Positions 34,430 to 43,914 of a stretch of 64,000 bases of DNA are shown one piece after another (positions within the stretch are counted from its first letter, which is position 1; the number at the start of each line of letters is the position of its first letter). A model generated the notes under the pieces. That model was not told the origin of the DNA. It searched no databases and saw nothing but the letters and a program-made list of their open reading frames with translations. Source of the DNA: G963664115 sp965216035 (GTDB taxonomy: Bacteria > Acidobacteriota > Terriglobia > 20CM-2-55-15); contig CBDCFM010000021.1 in assembly GCA_965216035.1 (NCBI GenBank), forward strand, positions 1,178,001-1,242,000, in the 5' to 3' direction. The translations under genes and the position numbers were made by a program.

Positions 34430-36262
34430 TTAGTTGAGTACTTCGATCCACCGATTCCGGATCTCCATCTGTTCCGGCGTTGCATCAGGGGCGTCTATTA
34501 TGCGCCAGATCTGTTGCTGATTTTCGCTGGGCCTGAGCTCCAACACGCGGATGCGGTCTCCACGAGCGATTGTGAGGTCGATCGTCTCGCCGAGTTTCCG
34601 TCGACGGAGCTCGCTCTGGAAATTGCTGAATGTGAGACGGCGGTCGTCGAACGCCAGCAGGATGTCCCCGGTATCGAGGCCCGCCGCCGAGGCCGGACTT
34701 TCGGGAATGACCCTGGAAACATGTACGAGTCCACTTTCATCTTCGACAAACTGAATCCCCATATATAAAGTTGGGAGTTGTCGGTCGGTCCTTACACGGA
34801 AACCCGCCTGAGTTGCGTAGCGTGCGTAATCGAGTTCCATGCGGCTCTGAACCACGGACGCATAGAACTCCTCAAAATCAGATCCCACCGTGGTGTTCAA
34901 GGCCGTCAGGAAGCCATCTTCAGGAACACCGACACCTTCGTCAGCATAGGTTTCCATCAAATACCGCATGACATCGTCGAGACTCTTTTCGCCGTCCGTC
35001 CGCGCGCGGATTTCAATGTCGAGAAGAAAGCCCGCGATCTCGCCTTTGGTAACGTGCGAAATACTGTTGTTGTCGATGTTGTCGCTCGGAGCCCAGACCT
35101 CCCAGCTCGCTTCCTCGAGGCTCATCAGAAACCGTCCAGAGGCATGTTGAAGCCGATCGATTTCCTGTGAAAGTTGGGCCAAATAGGCCTGGATCGGCAG
35201 TATCCCGGTCCGGGCGAGCAACAGCCGTGCGTAGTAGTTGGTCAACCCTTCCGTCACCCATAGAAGACGCGTGGGCGCTTCTTGCGTGTAGTCGAACGCG
35301 CTCTCGGAGAAAGGTCGTATACGTTTCCCGTTCCAGAGATGGAAAAACTCGTGTGCGACCACGTACAGGAAACGCTCGTAACGCGGCCCGCTGGCGAAAT
35401 CGTTTCCTCCGACGGTGATGCGTGTCGAGTTGAGATGTTCGAGGCCGGCACTGCCGGGTGTTGGGACGATTTTGAACAAAAACGTATAGCTGTCCTGCAG
35501 GGTCGGACCCATCAGTCGCACCGTCGCCTCAATGATGTCTCGGATGTCGGTGAGGAGTTGATCTTCGTTGAACTCGACAGACGGGTCGCTGAATTCGAGA
35601 CGGTATAGAACATCATCAGATGTGAATTCATGGACTCGGGCCTCTCCGACAAAGGCCGGTGCATCGATGAACACATCGTAGTCGGGTGCTTGGTAGGCAC
35701 CGCCACGGCGTTCAAGCCCACTGTGGATATCCCAGGAGCGCGGTTTATCGTAACGGAGGGTAACGGGAACGTGCGTGTGTCCCACAACGTACATGTAAGT
35801 TGCAGGGCCGGAGATGTCTGCCATTTCGGCTGTCAATCCGGCCGAATAAACGTCGTAGGTGACAATCACATCTTCATCGGAGGGTTTCTGAATTTCCCAG
35901 GTCCGGGTGTCCGTCTTTTCCCAGTTCAGGCTTCTGCGCCCGGATCGCGGCCGAACTTGAAAATTTTGGACGTTGCGGGCGAAATTCCGAATGCGGCGGT
36001 CACCGGGTGCCCAGGCGGGCATTGCTAGCCGGAGACTGTCGGTTTGAATGCCGCGTATATCCATTTCCACGGTATAAAGATGGGCCGTAGGTTCTTCGAT
36101 GGAAATCCGATATTCAATCTGGACTCCGTTGGCCGGGATCCGGTTTGCGGCATAGATCCCCTGTGCCGTGAGGTCCGATGGAGTGGAGAGCAGGAGTGCG
36201 GTGAAAATCCACAGCCAGGGACGGAGCAGACGGGTAGGCCTGATTCGGCATTCGGAAAACAT
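34430..36262 (-). CDS. M61-family aminopeptidase with PDZ domain
   Basis: This 610-residue exported metallopeptidase has an N-terminal hydrophobic signal (LRPWLWIFTALLLSTPSDLTA), a beta-rich N-domain (about 35-215), and the M61 catalytic domain with VVAHEFFHLWNGKRIRPF, where HEFFH binds zinc and Glu acts as base. A C-terminal PDZ domain (LPTLYMGIQFVEDESGLVHV, PASAAGLDTGDILLAFDDRR) completes it. M61 enzymes cleave N-terminal Gly/Ala residues; the PDZ presents substrates. The gene is followed 13 nt later by the selW-like gene, possibly linking periplasmic peptide turnover with redox, although this may be only positional. Confidence 0.92.
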   Translation of the reverse strand: MFSECRIRPTRLLRPWLWIFTALLLSTPSDLTAQGIYAANRIPANGVQIEYRISIEEPTAHLYTVEMDIRGIQTDSLRLAMPAWAPGDRRIRNFARNVQNFQVRPRSGRRSLNWEKTDTRTWEIQKPSDEDVIVTYDVYSAGLTAEMADISGPATYMYVVGHTHVPVTLRYDKPRSWDIHSGLERRGGAYQAPDYDVFIDAPAFVGEARVHEFTSDDVLYRLEFSDPSVEFNEDQLLTDIRDIIEATVRLMGPTLQDSYTFLFKIVPTPGSAGLEHLNSTRITVGGNDFASGPRYERFLYVVAHEFFHLWNGKRIRPFSESAFDYTQEAPTRLLWVTEGLTNYYARLLLARTGILPIQAYLAQLSQEIDRLQHASGRFLMSLEEASWEVWAPSDNIDNNSISHVTKGEIAGFLLDIEIRARTDGEKSLDDVMRYLMETYADEGVGVPEDGFLTALNTTVGSDFEEFYASVVQSRMELDYARYATQAGFRVRTDRQLPTLYMGIQFVEDESGLVHVSRVIPESPASAAGLDTGDILLAFDDRRLTFSNFQSELRRRKLGETIDLTIARGDRIRVLELRPSENQQQIWRIIDAPDATPEQMEIRNRWIEVLN

Positions 36263-36409
36263 CTGTAAAATTGTACTGAATCTGAAAGCCGGTGTCTTGG
36301 ATTGTTCTGAGCCTCGCGCGAAAACTGAAGTCGATCGGCTTGTGATCGGATGTGATCTGGATTCGATCCTTTAGAATAGGTGGGGCCACCGAAAAGCGTA
36401 AGAGGAAAT

Positions 36410-37063
36410 ATGAGGCTTTTTACATCAAGAGATTTCAAGGTATTCGATATCGCCGGTTTCGAAGATCGGATGAAATCGCTTCGAAGCAGGATTCAACCCA
36501 AACTCGCTGAAATCGGAGAGACCATGGCTCCGAGTGTAGCGGGCTTGGTCGACCAACCCCTTCATGTGCATGTCGCAAAACACATGCGCCGCACGGTTAA
36601 TCCACCGAACGACACCTGGGCGGCATTGGGCGCGGACAAGCGTGGTTATAAAAAGGACGTTCATTTCAAAATAGCGGTCTCGCGTAACTGCGTTCGATTG
36701 CTGTTTGAACTTGGCCCGGAATACTACGACAAGGCGGAATGGGCCCTTAAATGGAGGCGAGACATTCGGGCGATAGCAGCCACCTTGCGTTCCGGGACGA
36801 AACTGGCGTGGTTTAAGGACGAGCATGACGAACGGCCGGAGGCAGATCTCGATGGCTGGTCCGGAGCGGATTTTGCAGGTCTCGGCCAGGAAGTAATCCG
36901 CCGAAGGGACGGTCATCTCGTGATCGGACGCCGGATTGATTGCGACAAATTCATTCGGATGAATCCCGCCCAATTCAAGCGGATTGCCCTGATGACGTTT
37001 CGGTCCGTCGCCCCGCTGTTTTCCATGCATGAGCCGCGAGTCATCGCCATGACTCGAGAGTAA
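36410..37063 (+). CDS. DUF1054 (YktB-like) protein
   Basis: The ATG at 36410 with AGAGGA just upstream is chosen; a longer in-frame start at 36380 lacks a site. The 217-residue protein begins LFTSRDFKVFDIAGFEDRMK and has HVHVAKHMRRTVNPPNDTWA and RGYKKDVHFKIAVSRNCVRL. These match the DUF1054/YktB family known mainly from Bacilli, a compact alpha/beta fold of unknown function. The gene stands alone between the divergent M61 gene and an inverted-repeat element. Confidence 0.78.
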   Translation: MRLFTSRDFKVFDIAGFEDRMKSLRSRIQPKLAEIGETMAPSVAGLVDQPLHVHVAKHMRRTVNPPNDTWAALGADKRGYKKDVHFKIAVSRNCVRLLFELGPEYYDKAEWALKWRRDIRAIAATLRSGTKLAWFKDEHDERPEADLDGWSGADFAGLGQEVIRRRDGHLVIGRRIDCDKFIRMNPAQFKRIALMTFRSVAPLFSMHEPRVIAMTRE

Positions 37064-37106
37064 CCGTGTATTTAGTGGGGCAGTGTTGATTGGGCCGACA
37101 CGGGAA

Positions 37107-37383
37107 CTAGCAGCCCTTGGCAGAAGTCCCGAGGACCGCGCGCAGGGGTCTTCGGGTTGCAGGCGCGAAGCGAGGAGTGGAGCGATGTCTTTTCATCGTG
37201 ACCGACGAGGGACAAAGCCTGCGGCCCGAACCCCCCTGCGCCCAAAGGGTTACTGCGAAACGGGGCCGTCTTCGTTGTCGCCGACTCCTCCCAATGAAAG
37301 CGCATTGTCTCGTCGTCGTCTCCTAGAATCCGGCCCCGTTTGGCCGTAACGCGGCCCTCGAGACTTCCGCCACGGGCTGCTAG
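37107..37383. repeat. MITE-like element with 28-bp terminal inverted repeats
   Basis: The left arm 37107-37134 starts CTAGCAGCCCTTGGCAGAAG and pairs with 37356-37383 at 25 of 28 positions. The interior of about 220 bp is non-coding and GC-rich. The right arm overlaps the stop codon of the TerB-like gene (TAG within CTAG). The structure fits a miniature inverted-repeat element or a large REP/BIME-type unit. There is no transposase here, and a target duplication is not evident. Confidence 0.55.
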
Positions 37384-38246
37384 GCTTTTGCGCGGACCTT
37401 GGCATTGATGTACTGCTTGTGGCTGAGGTGAAGGGCAGAAGAGATGGCCCGTAATTCTTCCAGTTCGGAGTAGGTCAGACCCCCGTCTGAGGCAGCGACG
37501 GCGAATAGAAGGTCCAGGATTTCAGTGCGCTCTTCAAGGGTGGCGTGTCGGGCATACTCATTGATCAACCGGTAACGGTCCAGCCCACGAACAGACTCCT
37601 CGTGAATGATCGTCAAGAGTAGATCCAGCGCTCCCTCGTCGAAGTTTCCGCGCTCGGCCAGTCGACGTCGAATCTCTTGTAACTCGCGTTCGTTTATGTC
37701 GTGATCGGCGTGGGCCACGATGCCCATCAAACCACCTAGTAGCGCCAGCCGGTGCATCTCGGGGGTAATCGAGTCATTTCCTGCAACCCGGCGCAACTTG
37801 AATAGGATCTTGTTCTTGAGGAACTCGTCGATATCCACTTGCGATCGGGTCGGCGGAGACTGAAACACGCTCTTCATGCGGCTGATCATCAGGTCGAGAG
37901 ATGAAGGTTCTTTCAGAATGTCTTCGTAGCGTTGTAAGAGCTCCTTTTCTTCCGGGGTCACCGTGGCATCAGCGTGAATGACCCCTTCAATATGCCGGAT
38001 GACCGTCTCGCGTTCCGAAGCCGACCCGATTCTCGACAGCAGATCCTGGATCGCAGCGAGCTGTTCCTCATCGGATACCGGATCTTCGATATAAGGCTGG
38101 AGCTTAAACCACTCGGAGTCGTCCAGATCGAACCTGCGGGCCAGCTCTTTTATATAGTTCATCTCAGATTGAGATAGCTCTGAGTCCGCCCAGGCTGTTG
38201 TGATCAGGACTTTCAGAAGGGCCAGTGCTGTGGATGCGCGAACCAT
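37380..38246 (-). CDS. Protein with two TerB-like (tellurite-resistance) domains
   Basis: This 288-residue soluble protein is all alpha and has two related units. Residues 1-120 contain LLKVLITTAWADSELSQSEM and HADATVTPEEKELLQRY. Residues 150-285 contain GIVAHADHDINERELQEIRR and DLLFAVAASDGGLTYSELEE. The repeated A-x-A-D/H-x-x-x-S/T-x-x-E pattern is that of TerB/DjlA-type domains, which bind metal ions in acidic loops and act as stress-related scaffolds. No other ter genes are nearby, so tellurite resistance itself is not implied. It lies downstream of the amidase gene on the same strand. Confidence 0.8.
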   Translation of the reverse strand: MVRASTALALLKVLITTAWADSELSQSEMNYIKELARRFDLDDSEWFKLQPYIEDPVSDEEQLAAIQDLLSRIGSASERETVIRHIEGVIHADATVTPEEKELLQRYEDILKEPSSLDLMISRMKSVFQSPPTRSQVDIDEFLKNKILFKLRRVAGNDSITPEMHRLALLGGLMGIVAHADHDINERELQEIRRRLAERGNFDEGALDLLLTIIHEESVRGLDRYRLINEYARHATLEERTEILDLLFAVAASDGGLTYSELEELRAISSALHLSHKQYINAKVRAKA

Positions 38247-38279
38247 AGGTTATCCAGTTGTTACGTGGGATTTCATTTT

Positions 38280-39596
38280 TCAGTGACTGAGCGGGGGGTG
38301 TTCCCGAAACCCCACCCACTGTTCGAACCAGCTTCCAATTGTGACCAGTCGGTCTTCATCCAGTGGTTGTGCACTCAGCTGAACCCCGATGGGCAGATGG
38401 CCCGGACCCAAACCTATCGGCAAGGAAAGGGTCGGAAAATCTGCCAGCGTCCATGGGGCGGAGATAGTCGGATCCCCGGTGCTGCTTAAACCCAAAGGCG
38501 CAGTTCCCCGCGCGCCCGGCGAAAGGATTACGTCACAGCGGCTGAACAGGCGCTGCATTTCCAGTTGATAGAGCCGGCGCAATCTGCGGGCCCGAATATA
38601 GTCCGTCGCAGAAATAAGAAGCCCACTTTCCACCAGACCGCGAAGATTAGCGCCATACGCCTCACGGTGTTCCGCATGCAATTCGGTATGGACGGCCCCG
38701 AGTTCGACTCGCATGATTGTCCTCAACGCTGCGACCGCCTTACCGAACGTGGGGGGAAGAGACAGTTGTCGAACCTTCACACCGGCATCGCTCAAACGAT
38801 GCATCAGTTGGTCATGAACGTCCCATGCTGCCGGATCGGTGTTCTCGCGGAAGAATTCGCCCACGACCCCGATGTGCACATCGCGTATGTCAAGGGCAGG
38901 GGAAATCACCAGTGGCTTTCCAGACATGGCTGAAGTCACGATCGAGACATCGTCCACCGTACGCGCGAACGCGCCGACATGGTCCAGAGTCCAAGCGTTG
39001 GGGAAGACACCTTCCCGCGAAACGCGCGATGCGGTGGGCATCAGTCCGACGATACCGCAAAAGGCCGCGGGGCGGCCGATCGAGCCGGCGGTTTGTGTCC
39101 CGGTTGCCGCCAGACACATTCGGGCCGCAACGGCCGCAGCTGAGCCGCTGCTGGACCCTCCCGGTGTGTGCCTCCGATTCCAAGGGTTCCGTGTCGGGCC
39201 CGGGTCCAGGGCTGCGAACTCGGTCGTGACCGTCTTCCCCAGGATAACCGCGCCCGCTTCCCTCAGCCGGTGAACCACTGCCGCATCATGCGTGGGCACA
39301 TGGTTCGCGAACAGAGGAGACCCCATCGTTGTCCGCATCCCGCGTGTGCTGAAGATGTCCTTGATACCAATCGGTATTCCATGGAGCGGGCCCCGGTATC
39401 CGCCGTTTTCTGCCTCTCTATCCAAAACTTCAGCCTGCCGCAAGGCGCCCTCTGCGTCCACGGTCGTCCAAGCTCGGATCTCGGAGTCCGATCGGCCAAT
39501 CCGGTCTAGGAAGAGAGACACAATTTGGACAGACGACGATTGGCCCTCGCGTATTTCGTCGGATGCCGTCCTCAGTAAGAGGTCGTCAGTCACCAT
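38280..39596 (-). CDS. Amidase-signature-family hydrolase (GatA-like)
   Basis: This 438-residue protein carries the Ser-cisSer-Lys triad of amidase-signature enzymes. The catalytic Lys is in HGIPIGIKDIF, the Ser-rich motif is GGSSSGSAAAVAA, and the nucleophile Ser is in TQTAGSIGRPAAFCG. The family hydrolyses amides, ureides or amidates Glu/Asp-tRNA; no gatB is nearby, so a small-molecule amidase or a biuret/allophanate-type hydrolase is more likely. The start overlaps by 11 nt a 49-residue upstream ORF that resembles a GatC/AtzG-type stabilising subunit. It is probably translated in a coupled manner. Confidence 0.88.
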   Translation of the reverse strand: MVTDDLLLRTASDEIREGQSSSVQIVSLFLDRIGRSDSEIRAWTTVDAEGALRQAEVLDREAENGGYRGPLHGIPIGIKDIFSTRGMRTTMGSPLFANHVPTHDAAVVHRLREAGAVILGKTVTTEFAALDPGPTRNPWNRRHTPGGSSSGSAAAVAARMCLAATGTQTAGSIGRPAAFCGIVGLMPTASRVSREGVFPNAWTLDHVGAFARTVDDVSIVTSAMSGKPLVISPALDIRDVHIGVVGEFFRENTDPAAWDVHDQLMHRLSDAGVKVRQLSLPPTFGKAVAALRTIMRVELGAVHTELHAEHREAYGANLRGLVESGLLISATDYIRARRLRRLYQLEMQRLFSRCDVILSPGARGTAPLGLSSTGDPTISAPWTLADFPTLSLPIGLGPGHLPIGVQLSAQPLDEDRLVTIGSWFEQWVGFREHPPLSH

Positions 39597-39735
39597 CGCG
39601 GGGGGCCAGCCTGTATTGGGAAAGTTCGTAAAGGTCCGAAGCTGCCTGTTCGAGGAACGGCCGGAGCTCTAGAACCCGCTCGGAGCCAAATGTTTCTTCT
39701 GCATGGGTGAGCAGGCGTTTCAGAATTTCATCCAT
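39586..39735 (-). CDS. Small GatC/AtzG-like amidase partner
   Basis: A 49-residue ORF (MDEILKRLLTHAEETFGS, then LRPFLEQAASDLYELSQYR) starts at 39735, and its stop lies 11 nt inside the amidase start. Its two predicted amphipathic helices and a short extended tail resemble GatC and the AtzG protein, which wrap around amidase-signature subunits. It is too short for most gene callers. The link to the amidase rests on position, overlap and shape, not on a recognised profile. Confidence 0.5.
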   Translation of the reverse strand: MDEILKRLLTHAEETFGSERVLELRPFLEQAASDLYELSQYRLAPRDGD

Positions 39736-39870
39736 CGGCGCGTGATTTTAGCACACCAAAACTGACGCGCTCTGGGGCCACAGGCCAGGCAGCGTCCCTC
39801 CAGCGAGTTGATCTCGGTATGGGACGCTCTTGCCGTCTCAGAAGGCTTCGTTGGTTCGATTGAGTGTCGA

Positions 39871-40593
39871 CTACAGCGCGAAGCGGTTCAGAAAGCCGAG
39901 GTAGCCTGAGAGCCGTGTGAAGTTGTTCGTCAGAATCAGGACACCCACCGTAACAACGAGAGCACCACTGACAAGTTCGACCGTGCGGAAATGGTGCTTG
40001 AATCGGCTATAGAAAGACAGGAACTTATTCAGTCCGAGGCTGGTTAGAAGGAAAGGTAAACCCATGCCGGCCGAATAGACTGCCAACAGAAATACGCCCT
40101 GATAAACCGTTTCCCTGGTGCTGGCAAACGTTAGGATGCCGGCCAGGATCGGGCCGATACAGGGGGTCCATCCAAACGCAAAAGCCAGGCCCAGAACAAA
40201 TGCGCCTAACATCCCGCGTGGCTTGTCGACATCGTGAAAGCGCTTGTCTTGGTAGAGGAAAGGGATCTTGAAGATGCCCATCAGGTGGAGGCCAAAAATA
40301 ATAATGACGACGCCAGCCACGCGGTAGAGGATCGCCATTTGTCCCATGATGACCTGTCCCAGCAATGTCGCTGAGGCACCCAGTGCGATGAACGTCATTG
40401 AGAAGCCGACGATAAAGAAAACAGAGTTTGTCACAACCATTCTCGTCATCGATGCACTGCGATCCGACTGCAACTGTTCCAGTGAAACACCTGAAACGAT
40501 GGAAATGTAGCCGGGGACCAGGGGAAGGACACACGGTGAAAGAAAAGAGACGATGCCGGCGGCGAACGCGGCGAATACGGAAACGCTATCCAT
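39871..40593 (-). CDS. CcdA/DsbD-type transmembrane electron transporter
   Basis: This 240-residue protein has six hydrophobic helices and the CcdA signature. Cys21 lies in FLSPCVLPLVPGYISI and the partner Cys in FAFGWTPCIGPILAG, with Pro/Gly-rich surroundings. It carries reducing equivalents from cytoplasmic thioredoxin to periplasmic thioredoxin-fold proteins such as TlpA/ResA, required for cytochrome c maturation or disulfide reduction. The TlpA-like lipoprotein at 2789-3352 is a candidate partner within the window. It is transcribed with, or downstream of, the S9 peptidase. Confidence 0.9.
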   Translation of the reverse strand: MDSVSVFAAFAAGIVSFLSPCVLPLVPGYISIVSGVSLEQLQSDRSASMTRMVVTNSVFFIVGFSMTFIALGASATLLGQVIMGQMAILYRVAGVVIIIFGLHLMGIFKIPFLYQDKRFHDVDKPRGMLGAFVLGLAFAFGWTPCIGPILAGILTFASTRETVYQGVFLLAVYSAGMGLPFLLTSLGLNKFLSFYSRFKHHFRTVELVSGALVVTVGVLILTNNFTRLSGYLGFLNRFAL

Positions 40594-40721
40594 GAGCTAA
40601 ATTATTCCATGAAAGGGTCAAATAATCGCTGGAAATCATTCCAGCGCCCAAATACATGTCTGACGTCTGTCCGGACGGAAAGTGAGCTGCATTCCAGGAA
40701 AAAATAGATATCAGGAGCTTT

Positions 40722-42911
40722 TCAGAGATTGTCCAAGACGAAATTAGTCATCACGCTCCGCACATGGTAAAGCTGTTCGGGATCCTCGATTTTATGCCTG
40801 GAATGCGGATAGAACATGGTTTCAAAGTCCTTGCCTGCTTTCTGAAGCCTATGAACGAGCCGCATGGAATGTTCGATATGAACGTTATCGTCCATCGTGC
40901 CATGCAGGATCAGAAGTTTCCCATGGAGTTTATCTGCAGCCTCAAGTATGGAGCTGTTCCGATATCCCTCCAGATTGGTTGACGGTTGTGCCATGTACCG
41001 CTCGGTGTAGATGCTGTCATAAAGCCTCCAGTCTGTGACCGGTGCGCCCGCAATACCCATCCGAAACAGGGTGCTGTGGGTCATTGCGTACAAAGTGAGA
41101 TACCCACCAAAGCTCCAGCCCCATATCCCCAAACGTTGCGGGTCAACATACCGTTGAGATTTGAGCCAGGTTATTCCGTCTTCAAGGTCCGACAATTCCA
41201 TCGCGCCGACACGGCGATAGATTGGCCAGGCTGCGACTGCGCCCCGGCCGCTTGAAGATCGATTGTCCACGACCCAGACGATGCACCCCCGCTGGGCCAG
41301 CATGTGGTGCCACACTTGGATGGACCCACCCCACGTGTCCTGTACTTTGGGTGACATGGGTCCGCCGTAGAGATGGCACAGGACAGGATACTTGCGGCTG
41401 GCGTCAAAGTCTGGAGGCCTGATCATCATGCCCGGGAGTCTGAACCCCTCGCGCGAGGGAACGTCAGTAAGGTCCACTCGGCCCCATGCATAGGTGTTGA
41501 GATCGGGGACAACAGTCGTATTCAAGAGTTTCACTTCGCTTGTCGTTTCGTCGTCTCCTGGAGGGCGAATGCAATGAAGACGAACTTCGGGGGGCGTGGT
41601 GCAATTTGACCAGGTGTCGATGAAGTATCGAAAGGTTGGGGAAAATACGGAGGCGTGAGTCCCTTTGCGGACAGTGAGCCGTTCTATGCCTGTTCCATCC
41701 AAGCGAACCCGGTAGGTGTGGGCGGCGATGGGGCTGTGTTCGGTGGCCGAGAAATAGATCCAGTTCCGTTCAGTGTCGATTCCATGGATCTTACGCACAT
41801 CCCAATCGCCGGAGGTAACGGGTTTCGGCTGTCGATGGTTCTCAACGTAGTGGTAGATGTGACTCCATCCGGAGCGTTCTGACAGCCAGATAAAGGAGCC
41901 GTCATCAAGGCAGTAGGGGTTGTCGAGGACCCGGACCCATCGTTTCGACGTTTCACGGAAGATGACACTGGACTGCCCGGTTTCGCAGTCGGCGGCAACC
42001 AGGTCCAGCCATTGCTGTTCCCGGTTCTGTACCTGATAGAGGATTGTGGGCCCGCTCGCCGCCCATGCGACGCGGACTATCAAGTGGTCGATTGCGGCAT
42101 ATCGGGACGTGTCAACCCAGCGCACTCGAGCCTCAGGAACACTGACCACACCCAACCGGACGGTTGGATTCGATTCCCCGGCCTTCGGATAACGGAATCT
42201 TTGATGGTTGTGGCGGAAAACATGGTCGGGGATCCACTTCTCCGGGACTTGGGACGTATCCAACTCCAGAAACGCGATGTGCGTTGCATCTGGGCTCCAC
42301 CAGTAAGCGGTGAATTTGTCCCGGCCATAGAGCTCTTCCTGATAAACCCAGTCCAGACGACCTGAGAGAATAGGTCCACCGCCACTCGCAGTTAGTGAGT
42401 GGGTTGTTTCCGTTGAGACTTCAGTGGCATGCATGTTGCCGTTCTTGATATAGCTGATCCATGCGTCGTTCGGACTGAGGGCCGCACCTACGGCCAAGTC
42501 GATGTCTTCGTCTAACAGTGCGACGCGATCGGAACCGAAGCGGTAGTAGACCAGTTTGCCCTTGTGGTGAATCAGCGCCCCCGTCTGGTCCGAGTTTAGA
42601 TGGTGGTTCGACGCCCGGGACATTTCGATCGCGTCTGTCGCAGTGACACCATCAAGCCTCTCCAGGGCAGTCCGCATGTCATCGATGTCATAGAGTTCGA
42701 CGCCCTCACCCGTGCGGGCATCGATGCGTCTCCAGGGAGACGCATCCGCGTCTTCCGTGTCGTGGCGTTCCAGATAGTGGTTGCTGCTGACCCATCGCCG
42801 TATGGTTGATGGCTTGCCCTCGAATACTCCCCCCCTGGACGGATCGTAAATGTCCTCAAGGTTGAGAAGCTTGTTTTGTCGAGCCTTCGACACGAGACCC
42901 ATCATAATCAC
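40722..42911 (-). CDS. S9 family dipeptidyl-peptidase IV-type serine peptidase
   Basis: A 729-residue protein has an N-terminal eight-bladed beta-propeller (about 40-480, with repeats such as RLDWVYQEELYGRDKFTAYW and SPDATHIAFLELDTS). It then has an alpha/beta hydrolase catalytic domain with Ser in GIWGWSFGGYLTLYAM, Asp in HGTMDDNVHIEH and His in PHSRHKIEDP. The glutamate motif QEELYGR matches DPP IV, which needs Glu to bind the substrate amino terminus. No signal peptide is seen from either possible start (MIM or MGLVSKARQ), so it may act in the cytoplasm. It removes X-Pro/Ala dipeptides. Confidence 0.92.
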   Translation of the reverse strand: MIMMGLVSKARQNKLLNLEDIYDPSRGGVFEGKPSTIRRWVSSNHYLERHDTEDADASPWRRIDARTGEGVELYDIDDMRTALERLDGVTATDAIEMSRASNHHLNSDQTGALIHHKGKLVYYRFGSDRVALLDEDIDLAVGAALSPNDAWISYIKNGNMHATEVSTETTHSLTASGGGPILSGRLDWVYQEELYGRDKFTAYWWSPDATHIAFLELDTSQVPEKWIPDHVFRHNHQRFRYPKAGESNPTVRLGVVSVPEARVRWVDTSRYAAIDHLIVRVAWAASGPTILYQVQNREQQWLDLVAADCETGQSSVIFRETSKRWVRVLDNPYCLDDGSFIWLSERSGWSHIYHYVENHRQPKPVTSGDWDVRKIHGIDTERNWIYFSATEHSPIAAHTYRVRLDGTGIERLTVRKGTHASVFSPTFRYFIDTWSNCTTPPEVRLHCIRPPGDDETTSEVKLLNTTVVPDLNTYAWGRVDLTDVPSREGFRLPGMMIRPPDFDASRKYPVLCHLYGGPMSPKVQDTWGGSIQVWHHMLAQRGCIVWVVDNRSSSGRGAVAAWPIYRRVGAMELSDLEDGITWLKSQRYVDPQRLGIWGWSFGGYLTLYAMTHSTLFRMGIAGAPVTDWRLYDSIYTERYMAQPSTNLEGYRNSSILEAADKLHGKLLILHGTMDDNVHIEHSMRLVHRLQKAGKDFETMFYPHSRHKIEDPEQLYHVRSVMTNFVLDNL

Positions 42912-43060
42912 AAACGCAAAGAAAGAGGCAGGATCTCCACACCTGGCCGCTGGTCGAATACAAAGAGGGGACCTGATCTTTCCCCGTGAAGGGCGTAAAC
43001 TATTATTGGAATCATTGGGATGCGCTGCATTCCGATCCCAGTTAAGGGTATGGAGGTGAT

Positions 43061-43858
43061 ATGTTGTTTCTCGCAGTGATGCTGACCGTGTTCTCAGTAG
43101 TACAGGGAGATGCCCTGCTGCTGGAGTATCCGAACGAGGACGGGTTGGATCGTGTCGAAGTGCAGTGGCGGAACCAAACCATACCTTTGATCCGATCGGA
43201 CACAGATTGGGTAGCGATTATAGGTGCGGATTTGGATCTTGGTCCTGGAGATTACCCGGCAGTGGTGACGTTTCAATTTTCAGACGGACGACGCGAAGTG
43301 CGTGAGGAAGCTGTCCGAGTCGAGTCCAAGTCCTTTCCCGTAACCCGCCTCACGGTGGAGCCCCGGTTCGTGGGCTTGAGTCCCGAAGACCTTGAGCGGT
43401 CCAGAAGAGAGAGCCGAAGGCTGGGGCAGGTGTTCGGTCAGATCACGCGGGACATTCTTTGGGATGAGGGATTCGCTGTGCCGATTCCGAACGCCCAGGG
43501 GAGCAATTTTGGGCACCGGCGTGTCTTCAATGACCAGCCCAGGAATCCCCATTCCGGGGCCGATATTTCCGCCGCCGCTGGCACGCCGATTCGGTCGACG
43601 AGTCGGGGGCGAGTCGTTGAGACCGGTGACTACTTTTTCAATGGCAATACGGTGGTCGTCGATCACGGTCTCGGCATTTACTCAGTTTACCTTCATTTAT
43701 CGCAGATTGACGTTGAGCCTGGACAGATGGTTGAGCGAGGGGAAGTGGTGGGTCTGGTGGGCGCAACGGGCCGGGTTACCGGACCCCATTTGCACTGGGG
43801 TTTCCGTGTCCAGAACGCGCGGATCGATCCTTTTTCATTGATCCGTATCGGCGATTAG
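43061..43858 (+). CDS. M23-family peptidoglycan endopeptidase-like protein
   Basis: This 265-residue exported protein follows a strong ribosome site (GGAGGTGAT) and begins with a short signal (MLFLAVMLTVFSVVQGDA). An N-terminal beta-rich domain (20-130) precedes the LytM/M23 domain with zinc ligands in NPHSGADISAAAGTPI and in GPHLHWGF, plus VVDHGLGIYSVYLHLSQI. M23 enzymes cut peptide cross-links in peptidoglycan; all catalytic residues are present, so it is probably active rather than a regulatory LytM protein. Confidence 0.92.
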   Translation: MLFLAVMLTVFSVVQGDALLLEYPNEDGLDRVEVQWRNQTIPLIRSDTDWVAIIGADLDLGPGDYPAVVTFQFSDGRREVREEAVRVESKSFPVTRLTVEPRFVGLSPEDLERSRRESRRLGQVFGQITRDILWDEGFAVPIPNAQGSNFGHRRVFNDQPRNPHSGADISAAAGTPIRSTSRGRVVETGDYFFNGNTVVVDHGLGIYSVYLHLSQIDVEPGQMVERGEVVGLVGATGRVTGPHLHWGFRVQNARIDPFSLIRIGD

Positions 43859-43914
43859 GGAGACTTTTCGACGTTTCTCCCGTCCTCACGGTACGCTCGC
43901 CATCGTTCATCATT

